Source of the DNA: Oscillospiraceae bacterium MB24-C1
Lineage (GTDB): Bacteria > Bacillota > Clostridia > Oscillospirales > Ruminococcaceae
Direction: 5' to 3'
Assembly (NCBI GenBank): GCA_030913685.1
Contig: CP133187.1
Location: 2,670,001 to 2,734,000 of the forward strand
Length of the DNA: 64,000 nucleotides
Part shown: positions 8,320-15,900 of the stretch, in pieces
Position numbering within the stretch: the first letter of the stretch is position 1
How the letters are laid out: each line of letters begins with the position of its first letter
Translations under genes and position numbers: made by a program
The notes under the pieces: generated by a model
What the model saw: the letters and a program-made list of their open reading frames with translations, nothing else
What the model was told of the DNA's origin: nothing
Databases searched by the model: none

Positions 8320-9234
8320 ATGAACGGTTATTTAAAGGGGTGCCTTTACGTTATTTTATCGGCGATTATTTTCGGGTGCATGCCCCTGATGGCCAAAAAT
8401 ATTTACGCTGAGGGTGTCAATGCCATCAGCCTAGTTTTGTTGAGAAATGTTTTGGCGATTCCGGTGCTTTATCTGCTGTTGCGTATTAAAAAGATCAATA
8501 TACGACCCGCTAAAGAGGGGGCGCTTAAACGCATCGCGTTGCTCGGTCTTTATGGGACGGTTTTGACCCCTGCTCTATTGTTTTCTTCCTACAACTACAT
8601 ATCCTCAGGCACGGCGACAACGCTGCATTTCGTTTATCCTGTTTTTGTGCTGTTGGGCTGCGCTGTATTTTTTCATGACAAAATCGGCCTGGTCAAGGGT
8701 TGCTCTGTGCTGCTTGGCAGCATCGGCATGTTGTTTTTCTATACGCCCGGAGAAAATGCGCAGTTTTTTGGTATGGCATTGGCGATTGCCTCGGGCATTA
8801 CCTATGCGGCTTACATCGTCTATCTTGATAAAAGCGGGTTGGGGAATGAACATCCCTTTAAAATTGGATTTGGTATGGCAGTCAGCTGTTTTTTCTTACT
8901 AGGACCCTGTGTCACGCTAGCCGGTGGTCTAACGTTGCCCAAATCTTTTTTGGGCTGGGCGTTGTGCTTGTTCTTTTCCATAGTTATTATGGTGGGGGCG
9001 GTGGTGCTGTTTCAAATGGGCGCGGCGATTGTCGGGCCGCAGCGCGCTGCAATACTTAGCACTTCTGAGCCGATTACTGGAATCGTAGTCGGAATCATAG
9101 CTTTTGGTGAACCGTTTGGTTTAAAAACCGCGCTGGGGTCGGTACTAATTATCGCCTCAGTGGTGCTGCTTACCGTTTTTGATAAAAAGACGGAGCAACA
9201 GCTTTCGGCTGTCAACGCTGAGCGGCAATTATAA
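8320..9234 (+). CDS. EamA/DMT-family permease
   Basis: A 304-residue membrane protein with ten hydrophobic segments in two similar halves, the layout of the EamA (drug/metabolite transporter) family. The first half has the typical SLVLLRNVLAIPVLYLL and the second ends with IVGPQRAAILSTSEPITGIV and GSVLIIASVVLL. Family members export amino acids, nucleobases or other metabolites; the substrate here is unknown. The final 15 residues are cytoplasmic and charged. It stands alone between the cstA terminator and a new promoter at 9242. Confidence 0.88.
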   Translation: MNGYLKGCLYVILSAIIFGCMPLMAKNIYAEGVNAISLVLLRNVLAIPVLYLLLRIKKINIRPAKEGALKRIALLGLYGTVLTPALLFSSYNYISSGTATTLHFVYPVFVLLGCAVFFHDKIGLVKGCSVLLGSIGMLFFYTPGENAQFFGMALAIASGITYAAYIVYLDKSGLGNEHPFKIGFGMAVSCFFLLGPCVTLAGGLTLPKSFLGWALCLFFSIVIMVGAVVLFQMGAAIVGPQRAAILSTSEPITGIVVGIIAFGEPFGLKTALGSVLIIASVVLLTVFDKKTEQQLSAVNAERQL

Positions 9235-9241
9235 GCTGTTC

Positions 9242-9270
9242 TTGACGGTGAATCGGGTTTATATTATCAT
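9242..9270 (+). promoter_or_regulatory. Promoter of the NusG_II protein gene
   Basis: TTGACG at 9242-9247, 17-base spacer, TATCAT at 9265-9270 (5/6 and 5/6). It lies about 45 bases before the ATG. Confidence 0.65.
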
Positions 9271-9315
9271 TAAGTTCAACACAACCAAAATCAAAAGCCA
9301 GAAAGGGCGTATGAT

Positions 9316-9699
9316 ATGAAGCGACCGGCATCTAAAGCACAGTTTGTTGCAGTAGTGATTATTGCATTGATGGTGCTGGCCTCCGTTGGATTTTTGATCT
9401 ATCAGCAGCTTCAGCCGAAGCAACCGGCTGTGAGCGCCGTCGTGTCAATTGATGGTATCGAGGTTTGTACTGTTGATCTTTCTAAAGACGTCGAACCTTA
9501 TGACATTGACCTCGACGCGTTATTCGGTGTGGGTGTGGTGCTGGAGGTCAAAGAGCATGAAATTCATTTTAAATCTTCCACCTGCCCGGACCAGATCTGC
9601 GTGCATGCAGGGTGGCTCTGGCGCGATATGGATATTGCCGTCTGTATGCCCAACAAGGTTTCGGTGATGGTTGTTCCGACGGCTGACCTGCCCGGATAA
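9316..9699 (+). CDS. Membrane-anchored NusG domain II (DUF1312-type) protein
   Basis: A 127-residue protein with an N-terminal membrane anchor (VAVVIIALMVLASVGFLIY, residues about 12-30) and an extracytoplasmic NusG_II domain. The domain signature is clear: HEIHFKSSTCPDQICVHAGW followed by AVCMPNKVSVMV, with three conserved cysteines. Such proteins occur widely in Clostridia, often near cofactor or FMN-related genes; their function is not established. It ends 19 bases before the promoter of the thiamine operon and is probably not part of it. Confidence 0.85.
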   Translation: MKRPASKAQFVAVVIIALMVLASVGFLIYQQLQPKQPAVSAVVSIDGIEVCTVDLSKDVEPYDIDLDALFGVGVVLEVKEHEIHFKSSTCPDQICVHAGWLWRDMDIAVCMPNKVSVMVVPTADLPG

Positions 9700-9717
9700 A
9701 CACCGGTGCGGATATGT

Positions 9718-9746
9718 TTGACAACCGACGCGGAAAGTGCTACCAT
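9718..9746 (+). promoter_or_regulatory. Sigma-A promoter of the thiamine salvage operon
   Basis: Exact TTGACA at 9718-9723, 17-base spacer, TACCAT at 9741-9746. The start would fall about 9753, at the beginning of the TPP riboswitch. Confidence 0.75.
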
Positions 9747-9749
9747 GAA

Positions 9750-9843
9750 CATTGCAAGGGAGCTTTCTTTTGGAAGGCTGAGAGGAGGGGCATAACCCCT
9801 CGACCTTACCTGATTTGGATAATGCCAACGTAGGGATGCGGTG
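9750..9843 (+). ncRNA. TPP riboswitch (THI element)
   Basis: The conserved aptamer signals are all present: GGCTGAGAGG at 9776-9785, a GAGGGG...CCCCTC stem (P3) around 9784-9802, ACCTGATTTGGATAATGCCA at 9808-9827 and GTAGGGA at 9830-9836. The closing P1 stem pairs 9750-9756 with 9837-9843 using two G-U pairs. It binds thiamine pyrophosphate. With the terminator at 9889-9921 downstream it most likely stops transcription of the thiamine genes when TPP is high. Confidence 0.96.
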
Positions 9844-9888
9844 CAATCAAAATTTTTTAGAGTGGAGTTTTCGCTCGATAAGATGATG

Positions 9889-9921
9889 AAAAAGGTATCC
9901 CAGAAAGGGATGCCTTTTTTT
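9889..9921 (+). terminator. Riboswitch-controlled intrinsic terminator
   Basis: A 13-bp stem (AAAAAGGTATCCC with GGGATGCCTTTTT, one G-U), loop AGAAA, and a run of T. It sits between the TPP aptamer and thiD, where an expression platform is expected. Confidence 0.9.
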
Positions 9922-9962
9922 AATGCCGTCACCGCTTGCCCAGAAAGAAAGGAATGAATTAT

Positions 9963-10757
9963 ATGAAAAAGGTTCTCACCATTGCGGGCTCAGACTGCAG
10001 TGGCGGCGCCGGAATTCAGGCCGACATCAAGACGATGACGGCGCACGGCGTTTACGCCATGAGCGCCATCACAGCGCTAACTGCTCAAAACACCACGGGG
10101 GTTTACGGCGTGATGGAAGCGACACCTGAGTTTGTCGCGCAGCAGCTCGACTGCATCTTTCAGGATATCCGCCCCGACGCGGTTAAGATCGGCATGGTTT
10201 CCAATGCCGGTATCATTGAGATGATTGCGAGAAAGCTTGGCGATTACCGCGCGGAAAACATCGTGGTCGACCCGGTTATGGTCTCGACCAGTGGCAGCCG
10301 CCTGATCTCGGACAGTGCGCTCGATACGCTTAAAACCAAGCTGTTGCCGATGGCGACAGTCATCACTCCGAACATCCCCGAGGCGGAATGCCTTTGCGGC
10401 TTTGCGGTACATAACACCGACGACATGCTACGCGCCGCCAGAGCGATGGAAAAGCTACTGGGGGGCGGCATCATCATCAAGGGCGGGCATCTGTCTGATT
10501 CGGCCGACGACCTGCTGCTCTATCAGGGCGAGTCGCACTGGTATCGCTCAGAGCGTGTGGCAAACCCCAATAACCACGGCACCGGTTGCACGCTTTCTTC
10601 CGCTATTGCCTGCAACCTTGCGTTGGGGCATCCGCTGCCGGAAGCTTTTAAACGTTCCAAGGACTACATCACCGGCGCTTTATCTGCCATGCTGAACTTA
10701 GGGCAGGGCAGCGGTCCCTTAAACCACTGCTTTAACATTAAGGAGGCGGCACAGTGA
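9963..10757 (+). CDS. thiD: Hydroxymethylpyrimidine (phosphate) kinase ThiD
   Basis: A 264-residue ribokinase-family enzyme. It phosphorylates HMP and then HMP-phosphate to HMP-pyrophosphate, the pyrimidine half of thiamine. It starts KKVLTIAGSDCSGGAGIQAD, has VDPVMVSTSG in the middle, and the anion-hole/catalytic block NNHGTGCTLSSAIA near residue 205. The ATG at 9963 is chosen because AAAGGA lies 9-10 bases before it; an in-frame ATG at 9954 is too close to that site. First gene of the TPP-controlled operon. Its TGA overlaps the GTG of the next gene. Confidence 0.95.
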   Translation: MKKVLTIAGSDCSGGAGIQADIKTMTAHGVYAMSAITALTAQNTTGVYGVMEATPEFVAQQLDCIFQDIRPDAVKIGMVSNAGIIEMIARKLGDYRAENIVVDPVMVSTSGSRLISDSALDTLKTKLLPMATVITPNIPEAECLCGFAVHNTDDMLRAARAMEKLLGGGIIIKGGHLSDSADDLLLYQGESHWYRSERVANPNNHGTGCTLSSAIACNLALGHPLPEAFKRSKDYITGALSAMLNLGQGSGPLNHCFNIKEAAQ

Positions 10758-11044
10758 ACGCAAGTGTCGCGATTCAGGTTCTGCCCAAGGTGGAAGGCGA
10801 CGAGACGCTCCGCATTGTGGATGCCGTGATTGCCTATATCAAGTCCAGCGGTCTGCACTATGTGGTCGGGGCCTTTGAAACCACCATCGAGGGCGACTAT
10901 GATCAACTGATGGAGATTGTCAAACAGTGTTCGCTCATATGCATTCGCGAAGGCGCACCCAGCGTCATGAGCTATGTCAAAATCAGTTACAGTCCTGATG
11001 GCGTCTGGACGATAGACGAAAAGATCCAAAAGCATCAACAATAA
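10754..11044 (+). CDS. Thiamine-binding protein of the MTH1187/YkoF family
   Basis: A 96-residue single-domain protein with the MTH1187/YkoF-type ferredoxin-like fold. Key blocks are SVAIQVLPKVEGDETLRIVD, an SGLHYVVGAFETTIEGDYD segment and SYVKISYSPDGVWTIDEKI. YkoF of B. subtilis binds thiamine; the single-domain relatives are thought to bind thiamine or its pyrimidine part. It starts at GTG within a GTGA overlap with thiD, so it is translationally coupled. Its place in a salvage operon suggests it helps thiamine uptake or acts as a carrier; the role is inference. Confidence 0.82.
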   Translation: MNASVAIQVLPKVEGDETLRIVDAVIAYIKSSGLHYVVGAFETTIEGDYDQLMEIVKQCSLICIREGAPSVMSYVKISYSPDGVWTIDEKIQKHQQ

Positions 11045-11066
11045 AAATGGACCGAGGCATGAATAA

Positions 11067-11567
11067 ATGAATGCAATTAAAATCCGAAAAATGGTGCTCA
11101 CTGCAATGTTCGCTTGTCTAAGCTTTGTGCTGTGTACCTTTGTTTATTTTCCGTCGATGGCACCGTTTCAGCATTTTGTCAACGTGTTGGCTGCGGTCTT
11201 TCTTGGGCCGTGGTACGGCCTGGCCGCTGCATTTTTGACCGGTGTCATGCGCATGATGAGCGGACGTACCATTCAGGCGTTGATAGGCGCTGTTTTTGGC
11301 GCTTTCCTATCGGGTCTGCTCTACCAAAAGACAAAAAAACTCTGGGCCGCCGTCGTTGGCGAGGTGATTGGAACCGGTATCATCAGTGCGATGGTTGCCT
11401 ATCCGCTCATGAAAATGTGGTACGGGCTTGACGCTCAGTCACCGTTTTATTACATTCCGTTCTACACACCGTCCTCGATGATGGGGGCGTTTCTCGCGGT
11501 GCTGGTGCCCGGTGTGCTCAAGCGGTCCGGTATGTTGCAGCGCCTGCTCGACGATATCAACCGCTAG
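11067..11567 (+). CDS. thiW: ThiW, ECF transporter S component for thiazole
   Basis: A 166-residue membrane protein with about five hydrophobic segments, the size of an ECF-type substrate-binding (S) component. It has the ThiW hallmark FPSMAPFQHFVNVLAAVFLG and a GLAAAFLTGVMRMMSGRT region. ThiW is assigned to uptake of hydroxyethylthiazole because it co-occurs with thiM and TPP riboswitches, and thiM is indeed the next gene here. No ECF ATPase or T component is encoded in the window, so it must use a shared module elsewhere. Confidence 0.88.
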   Translation: MNAIKIRKMVLTAMFACLSFVLCTFVYFPSMAPFQHFVNVLAAVFLGPWYGLAAAFLTGVMRMMSGRTIQALIGAVFGAFLSGLLYQKTKKLWAAVVGEVIGTGIISAMVAYPLMKMWYGLDAQSPFYYIPFYTPSSMMGAFLAVLVPGVLKRSGMLQRLLDDINR

Positions 11568-11577
11568 GGGGCACACG

Positions 11578-12393
11578 ATGAAACAGACCATACAAAACAT
11601 ACGCGATAAAAAACCACTCGTGCACTGCATCACCAACTTTGTCACCGTCAACGACTGCGCCAACATCATCCTCGCTGCGGGCGGTACGCCGACCATGGCG
11701 CACGACATCCGCGAGGTCGAAGAGATTGTATCCATCGCTTCTGCGCTGGTTCTAAATCTTGGCACGGTGGGGGATATCGACGCGATGATCGCTGCCGGAA
11801 GACGCGCCAACGCACTGGGTAAGCCGATTGTGCTAGACCCCGTCGCGGCGGGGGCTTCCCGCCTGCGCAACGAAAGCTGTGCGCAGATATTAAAGGAACT
11901 GAAGCTGTCGGTCATTCGCGGCAATATCTCAGAGATCAAGTCGCTGGCGATCGGTCATGCCGATACCCGCGGCGTCGACGCGGGCGAAAAAGACGTCGTC
12001 ACCGAAAAAAATCTCGAGGCTGTCTGCAAGATGGCTAAGAATTTTGCCAAGGCCACCGGCTCAGTTATCGCCATTTCGGGTCGGTTGGACATTATCGCCG
12101 ACGCCGAACACGCCTGCGTCATAACAAACGGCTGTGGCGAGATGGCTCAAATCACCGGCAGCGGATGCATGCTCACTGCGCTGATCGGAACATTTGCGGG
12201 CGCACAACCCGACGATCTCTACACTGCCACCTTCGAGGCTGTTTCAGCCATGGGGCTGTGTGGGGAGCTGGCACGCGAAAAGATGCTGGTCAACCACGCA
12301 GGGACGGCGTCGTTTAGAACCTACCTGATTGATGCCGTAAGCCTGCTCACCGACCACCAGTTAGAAGGAGGACAACGCATTGAAAATAGATAA
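11578..12393 (+). CDS. thiM: Hydroxyethylthiazole kinase ThiM
   Basis: A 271-residue ribokinase-like enzyme that phosphorylates hydroxyethylthiazole for thiamine salvage. Visible motifs are LVHCITNFVTVNDCANIILA at the start, VLDPVAAGAS in the middle, and the ATP/active-site segment AQITGSGCMLTALIGT near residue 195. The ATG at 11578 follows a GGGGG site by about 8 bases and lies 10 bases after thiW; a longer reading upstream would run through thiW. It overlaps thiE by 14 bases. Confidence 0.95.
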   Translation: MKQTIQNIRDKKPLVHCITNFVTVNDCANIILAAGGTPTMAHDIREVEEIVSIASALVLNLGTVGDIDAMIAAGRRANALGKPIVLDPVAAGASRLRNESCAQILKELKLSVIRGNISEIKSLAIGHADTRGVDAGEKDVVTEKNLEAVCKMAKNFAKATGSVIAISGRLDIIADAEHACVITNGCGEMAQITGSGCMLTALIGTFAGAQPDDLYTATFEAVSAMGLCGELAREKMLVNHAGTASFRTYLIDAVSLLTDHQLEGGQRIENR

Positions 12394-13021
12394 AAGCACG
12401 ATGTTGCTCTACGCCGTCACCGACCGCACCTGGTTAAACGGTGCAACGCTTGAAAGTGTGGTAGAAAAAGTACTGGCGGCCGGGGCGACCTTTTTACAGC
12501 TGCGCGAAAAGGGCTTGTCTGACGACGCATTTCTGGCCGAAGCCAACAAAATGAAGCCACTCGCCCAAAAATATAACGTTCCGTTTGTGATAAATGACAA
12601 TATTGAGGTTGCTGTCAAATGCGGCGCAAATGGCGTTCACGTTGGCCAGTCGGACATTGTAGGGCGTGATGTCCGCGCGCTTGTCGGGCCGGACATGATT
12701 CTTGGCATCTCGGCCAACACGGTGGAGACGGCAAAACGTGCTGAGGAGAGCGGTGCGGATTATATCGGTGTCGGTGCGGTGTTTGGCACAGCCACAAAAA
12801 AGGATGCCCAGGCCATCAGTGTCGAACGTCTGCGCGAAATTTGCGCGGCAGTCAGCATTCCGGTTGTGGCCATCGGCGGCATCAACGAACATAACATCTT
12901 ACAGCTTGCGGGCAGTGGTATTGACGGCGTGGCGGTCATTTCTGCTATTTTTGCAAAGCCGGACGTCGCCACCGCCACCCGCGAGCTGCGAAAGCTCAGT
13001 GAGAAGGTGGTGAACGGCTAG
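12380..13021 (+). CDS. thiE: Thiamine-phosphate synthase ThiE
   Basis: A 213-residue TIM-barrel enzyme that joins HMP-pyrophosphate and thiazole phosphate to thiamine monophosphate. Clear blocks are ATFLQLREKGLSDDAFLAEA, PFVINDNIEVAVKCGANGVH with the following VGQSD, and PVVAIGGINEHNI. It starts at TTG (12380), with AGGAGG 8 bases upstream, inside the end of thiM. Here it joins the two salvaged halves made by ThiD and ThiM. Confidence 0.95.
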   Translation: MKIDKSTMLLYAVTDRTWLNGATLESVVEKVLAAGATFLQLREKGLSDDAFLAEANKMKPLAQKYNVPFVINDNIEVAVKCGANGVHVGQSDIVGRDVRALVGPDMILGISANTVETAKRAEESGADYIGVGAVFGTATKKDAQAISVERLREICAAVSIPVVAIGGINEHNILQLAGSGIDGVAVISAIFAKPDVATATRELRKLSEKVVNG

Positions 13022-13024
13022 GCT

Positions 13025-13687
13025 ATGAATAAACACTTTGCAATTTTTGATATGGATGGCACACTGATAGACTCCATGCCAGCGTGGCGCGGGCTGGGCA
13101 AGAATTTTCTTCTTTCCCGTGGTATCACACCGCCGGACGACCTGCGCAAAATCATTGCGCCGATGACGTTGCAGCAGTCGGCGGAATATTTTAAGACACT
13201 GGGCGTCAAAGGTAAGACCGACGCAATTGTCAAAGCGCTAAACAGCTATATGCGCACACAGTATGAGACGGCCATCGAGCCGCGCGAAAATGTTGCGCAA
13301 TATCTTGAGGCTATCAAAGCCGCCGGCGTGCGCTGCTGCGTGGCGACTGCCACCGACGAGGCGCTGGCGCGCACCTGTTTAGGGCGGCTGGATTTGCTCA
13401 AATACTTTGAATTTATCGTCAGCTGTGAGGATATCGGCGTGGGCAAGACCAGCCCGGCGGTTTACCACGCAGCGGCAGAGCGGTTGGGCGCAGCACCGGC
13501 CGACATCGCCGTTTATGAGGACGTTCCCTATGCCGCCGAAACGGCGAAACAAGCGGGTTATTACGTCGTTGGCGTCTATGACCCTTCGGCAGAACGACAT
13601 CAGGAACGCCTGAAGCTGACTATCGACGAATACATCGCGGATTACGCCGCAGCTGCTGTGGCGCTGACAGGGGAGGTATCGGTATGA
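13025..13687 (+). CDS. HAD-family phosphatase in the thiamine operon
   Basis: A 220-residue HAD hydrolase of the beta-phosphoglucomutase-like class. Motif I is FAIFDMDGTLIDS (nucleophile and general acid aspartates at the DxD), an alpha-helical cap follows (about 20-85), then motif II CVATATD, motif III lysine near GVGKTSPAVY and motif IV YEDVPYAAETAK. It lies between thiE and tenA and overlaps tenA as ATGA. The plant protein TH2 is a TenA-HAD fusion whose HAD part removes phosphate from thiamine monophosphate, so a thiamine-phosphate phosphatase role is a reasonable inference but is not proven; HMP-phosphate is another possible substrate. Confidence 0.85.
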   Translation: MNKHFAIFDMDGTLIDSMPAWRGLGKNFLLSRGITPPDDLRKIIAPMTLQQSAEYFKTLGVKGKTDAIVKALNSYMRTQYETAIEPRENVAQYLEAIKAAGVRCCVATATDEALARTCLGRLDLLKYFEFIVSCEDIGVGKTSPAVYHAAAERLGAAPADIAVYEDVPYAAETAKQAGYYVVGVYDPSAERHQERLKLTIDEYIADYAAAAVALTGEVSV

Positions 13688-14343
13688 CTTTCACCGACCG
13701 CTTACATAAAAGCACAGAATCGATCTGGGCGGGTTTTCACGCCCACCCGTTCGTCAAAGGTATCGGAGACGGCACCCTTAACATTGACCGTTTTCGCTTT
13801 TTTCTGGTTCAGGATTATATCTATCTTTTTGAGTATGCCAAAGTTTTCGCGCTTGGCGTAGCAAAGGCAAAAAAACCCGCACATATGTGCCGCTTCGCCA
13901 AAAGTGTGGAGGCTGTACTCAATGGCGAAATGACCATCCACAAAGCCTATATGAAGCGTCTGGGCATCGATGAGCGGGACGCCGAGACAGCAAAGCCTGC
14001 ACTGGCGAACAGCTCTTACACAAACTACATGCTGTCGGTGGGCTTTACCGGCGATGTGGCCGCCATCACGGCGGCGATATTGGCCTGCTCGTGGAGCTAT
14101 GCCGAAATTGGTCTGCGCTTGAATCAAATTTCGGGTGCGGCGGCGCATCCGCTTTATGGTGAGTGGATTTCGGGCTATTGCCAAGACGCCTATCAAGAAG
14201 AGAATAATGCGCTGATTGAGCTAATGAATACGCTGGCCGAGGGGCGCAGCGAAGAAGAACTGACCTATCTCGAAGAGGTGTTTATCAATTGCAGCCGGCA
14301 CGAGGCGCAGTTTTGGGATATGGCATGGAAGATGGAGGATTAG
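13684..14343 (+). CDS. tenA: Aminopyrimidine aminohydrolase / thiaminase II TenA
   Basis: A 219-residue all-helical TenA protein. It hydrolyses aminomethyl-aminopyrimidine from degraded thiamine to HMP, and can split thiamine. All catalytic residues known from B. subtilis TenA are in register: Asp44 and Tyr47 (FLVQDYIYLFEYA), Tyr112 (SSYTNYML) and the nucleophile Cys135 (AAILACSWSYAEIG); the late glutamate lies in SRHEAQFWDMAW. So this is the TenA_C class with an active cysteine. With the ABC importer that follows it fits a route that recovers pyrimidine from thiamine breakdown products. Confidence 0.95.
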   Translation: MTFTDRLHKSTESIWAGFHAHPFVKGIGDGTLNIDRFRFFLVQDYIYLFEYAKVFALGVAKAKKPAHMCRFAKSVEAVLNGEMTIHKAYMKRLGIDERDAETAKPALANSSYTNYMLSVGFTGDVAAITAAILACSWSYAEIGLRLNQISGAAAHPLYGEWISGYCQDAYQEENNALIELMNTLAEGRSEEELTYLEEVFINCSRHEAQFWDMAWKMED

Positions 14344-14345
14344 CA

Positions 14346-15101
14346 ATGCTTTCGCTTCGAGAGGTGACCTACCAATATCCGAAGGAATCGGCCCCGACCG
14401 TTGAAGGGCTCTCCTTTGATATGCAAAAAGGCGAGTTTGTTTCACTCGTCGGGGTCAGCGGCTGCGGTAAAAGCACTATTTTTCGGTTAATTAACGGCCT
14501 GATCCATGCTCATGCGGGAGAAATTCTCGTCGGCGGAGAAAACGTTCGCGGTAAGCGCCACTACTGCGGCTATATGCCACAGCGCGATCTTTTGTTTCCG
14601 TGGCGCACGGTGGAAGCGAATTTAAAGCTGCCGCTTGAGATTGTAGGTGGACTGACTAAGCAGGAGATGCGGCAGCGCGCCGACAAAATGCTTGAGCAGG
14701 TGGGCCTGGCGGGCTGTGGGGACAAATACCCCGCCGAATTGTCGGGCGGCATGCGGCAGCGCGCTGCGTTTGGACGCACGGTGCTTACCGGATCCGATTT
14801 GCTGCTGCTTGACGAGCCATTTTCGGCGCTGGACTTTTTAACCCGCGTCTCCATGCAGGAGTGGCTGCTCACACAATGGGCACAACAGAAAAAAACCATC
14901 CTGTTTATCACGCATGATGTGGACGAGGCGGTTTTCCTTTCAAAACGCATACTGGTCGTAGCACAGACGCCAATTAAAACGCTTATCGATATCCCCGTGC
15001 CGCTGCCATATCCGCGCACCCGCGACATGTTGGCACGGCCTGAGATCATTAAACTGCGTGAACAGTTGGTCGCGCTGCTAAGAAAGCAGGTGGCGCTATG
15101 A
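14346..15101 (+). CDS. thiZ: ABC transporter ATPase for a thiamine pyrimidine precursor (ThiZ-like)
   Basis: A 251-residue ATP-binding subunit of the nitrate/sulfonate/taurine-type importer family. It shows Walker A GVSGCGKST, a Q-loop (GYMPQRDLLFPW), the signature LSGGMRQRAAFGR, Walker B LLLLDEPFSALD and the switch histidine in FITHDVDEA. The ATG at 14346 is preceded by GGAGG 9 bases away. It is followed by the permease with an ATGA overlap. In Bacillus the ThiXYZ system imports formylaminopyrimidine, and the operon context supports the same class here. Confidence 0.87.
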   Translation: MLSLREVTYQYPKESAPTVEGLSFDMQKGEFVSLVGVSGCGKSTIFRLINGLIHAHAGEILVGGENVRGKRHYCGYMPQRDLLFPWRTVEANLKLPLEIVGGLTKQEMRQRADKMLEQVGLAGCGDKYPAELSGGMRQRAAFGRTVLTGSDLLLLDEPFSALDFLTRVSMQEWLLTQWAQQKKTILFITHDVDEAVFLSKRILVVAQTPIKTLIDIPVPLPYPRTRDMLARPEIIKLREQLVALLRKQVAL

Positions 15102-15880
15102 AAAGGCTAAAGACTCACTCTAAAGAACAGCTCGTCCGCGCCACAAACCTGCCTGCCGCCGGGTTGGTGTTTTTACTGCTCATCCTTTGGCAGGCTATCG
15201 CCATGAAAATTAATGCCGCCTATATCATCCCGTCGCCCACGCAGATTCTTGTGCGGCTATGGGAGCTGCGCGAGACGCTGTTTTTGGTACATCTGCCCGC
15301 AACCATGCTCGTGACCTTTGTCGGCCTGCTCATTTCTATCATACTGGGGTTATCGCTTGCTGTGGCGATGGATTTAAGCCCGCTGGCCGAAAAGTCGTTT
15401 TACCCCATCATCATCGCATCGCAGACCATTCCCACCACCGCAATCGCACCGCTGTTCGTGCTGTGGTTCGGTTACGGAATCTGGAGTAAGGTGCTCGTCA
15501 CGGTGCTCATCACCTTTTTCCCGATCACCATTTCGGTGTTCGATGGCTTCCGCTCAGCCAAAACCGAGATGGAAGAGCTGTTGCTGACCTATGGCGCGGG
15601 CAAAAAAGACATCTTTTTAAAACTCAAGCTGCCCGGCGCACTGCCCTATTTCTTTTCGGCGATCAAAATGGCCATTCCGCTGTCGATCATCGGCGCGGCA
15701 ATAGGTGAATGGCTTGGCGCGCAAAGCGGGCTGGGTTATTTCTCACGACGGATGATGACCCAGCTCGACGGCGCGGGCGTGTTTGCCCCCATTGTGCTGC
15801 TATCCATCGTGGCAATGCTCATCGTCGGATTGATTAGTATCATCGAGCGGGCGGTTATCCGCTGGCGCAAAGAAATATAA
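15098..15880 (+). CDS. thiX: ABC transporter permease for a thiamine pyrimidine precursor (ThiX-like)
   Basis: A 260-residue inner-membrane permease with about six transmembrane segments and the BPD_transp_1 fold. The ATPase-coupling EAA-like loop is visible around TYGAGKKDIFLKLKLPGALP. The region IIIASQTIPTTAIAPLFVLW is typical of SsuC/TauC/ThiX permeases. It overlaps the ATPase gene by 4 bases and is followed 20 bases later by the binding protein. Confidence 0.87.
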   Translation: MKRLKTHSKEQLVRATNLPAAGLVFLLLILWQAIAMKINAAYIIPSPTQILVRLWELRETLFLVHLPATMLVTFVGLLISIILGLSLAVAMDLSPLAEKSFYPIIIASQTIPTTAIAPLFVLWFGYGIWSKVLVTVLITFFPITISVFDGFRSAKTEMEELLLTYGAGKKDIFLKLKLPGALPYFFSAIKMAIPLSIIGAAIGEWLGAQSGLGYFSRRMMTQLDGAGVFAPIVLLSIVAMLIVGLISIIERAVIRWRKEI

Positions 15881-15900
15881 AGATTTAAGGAGATACAATT

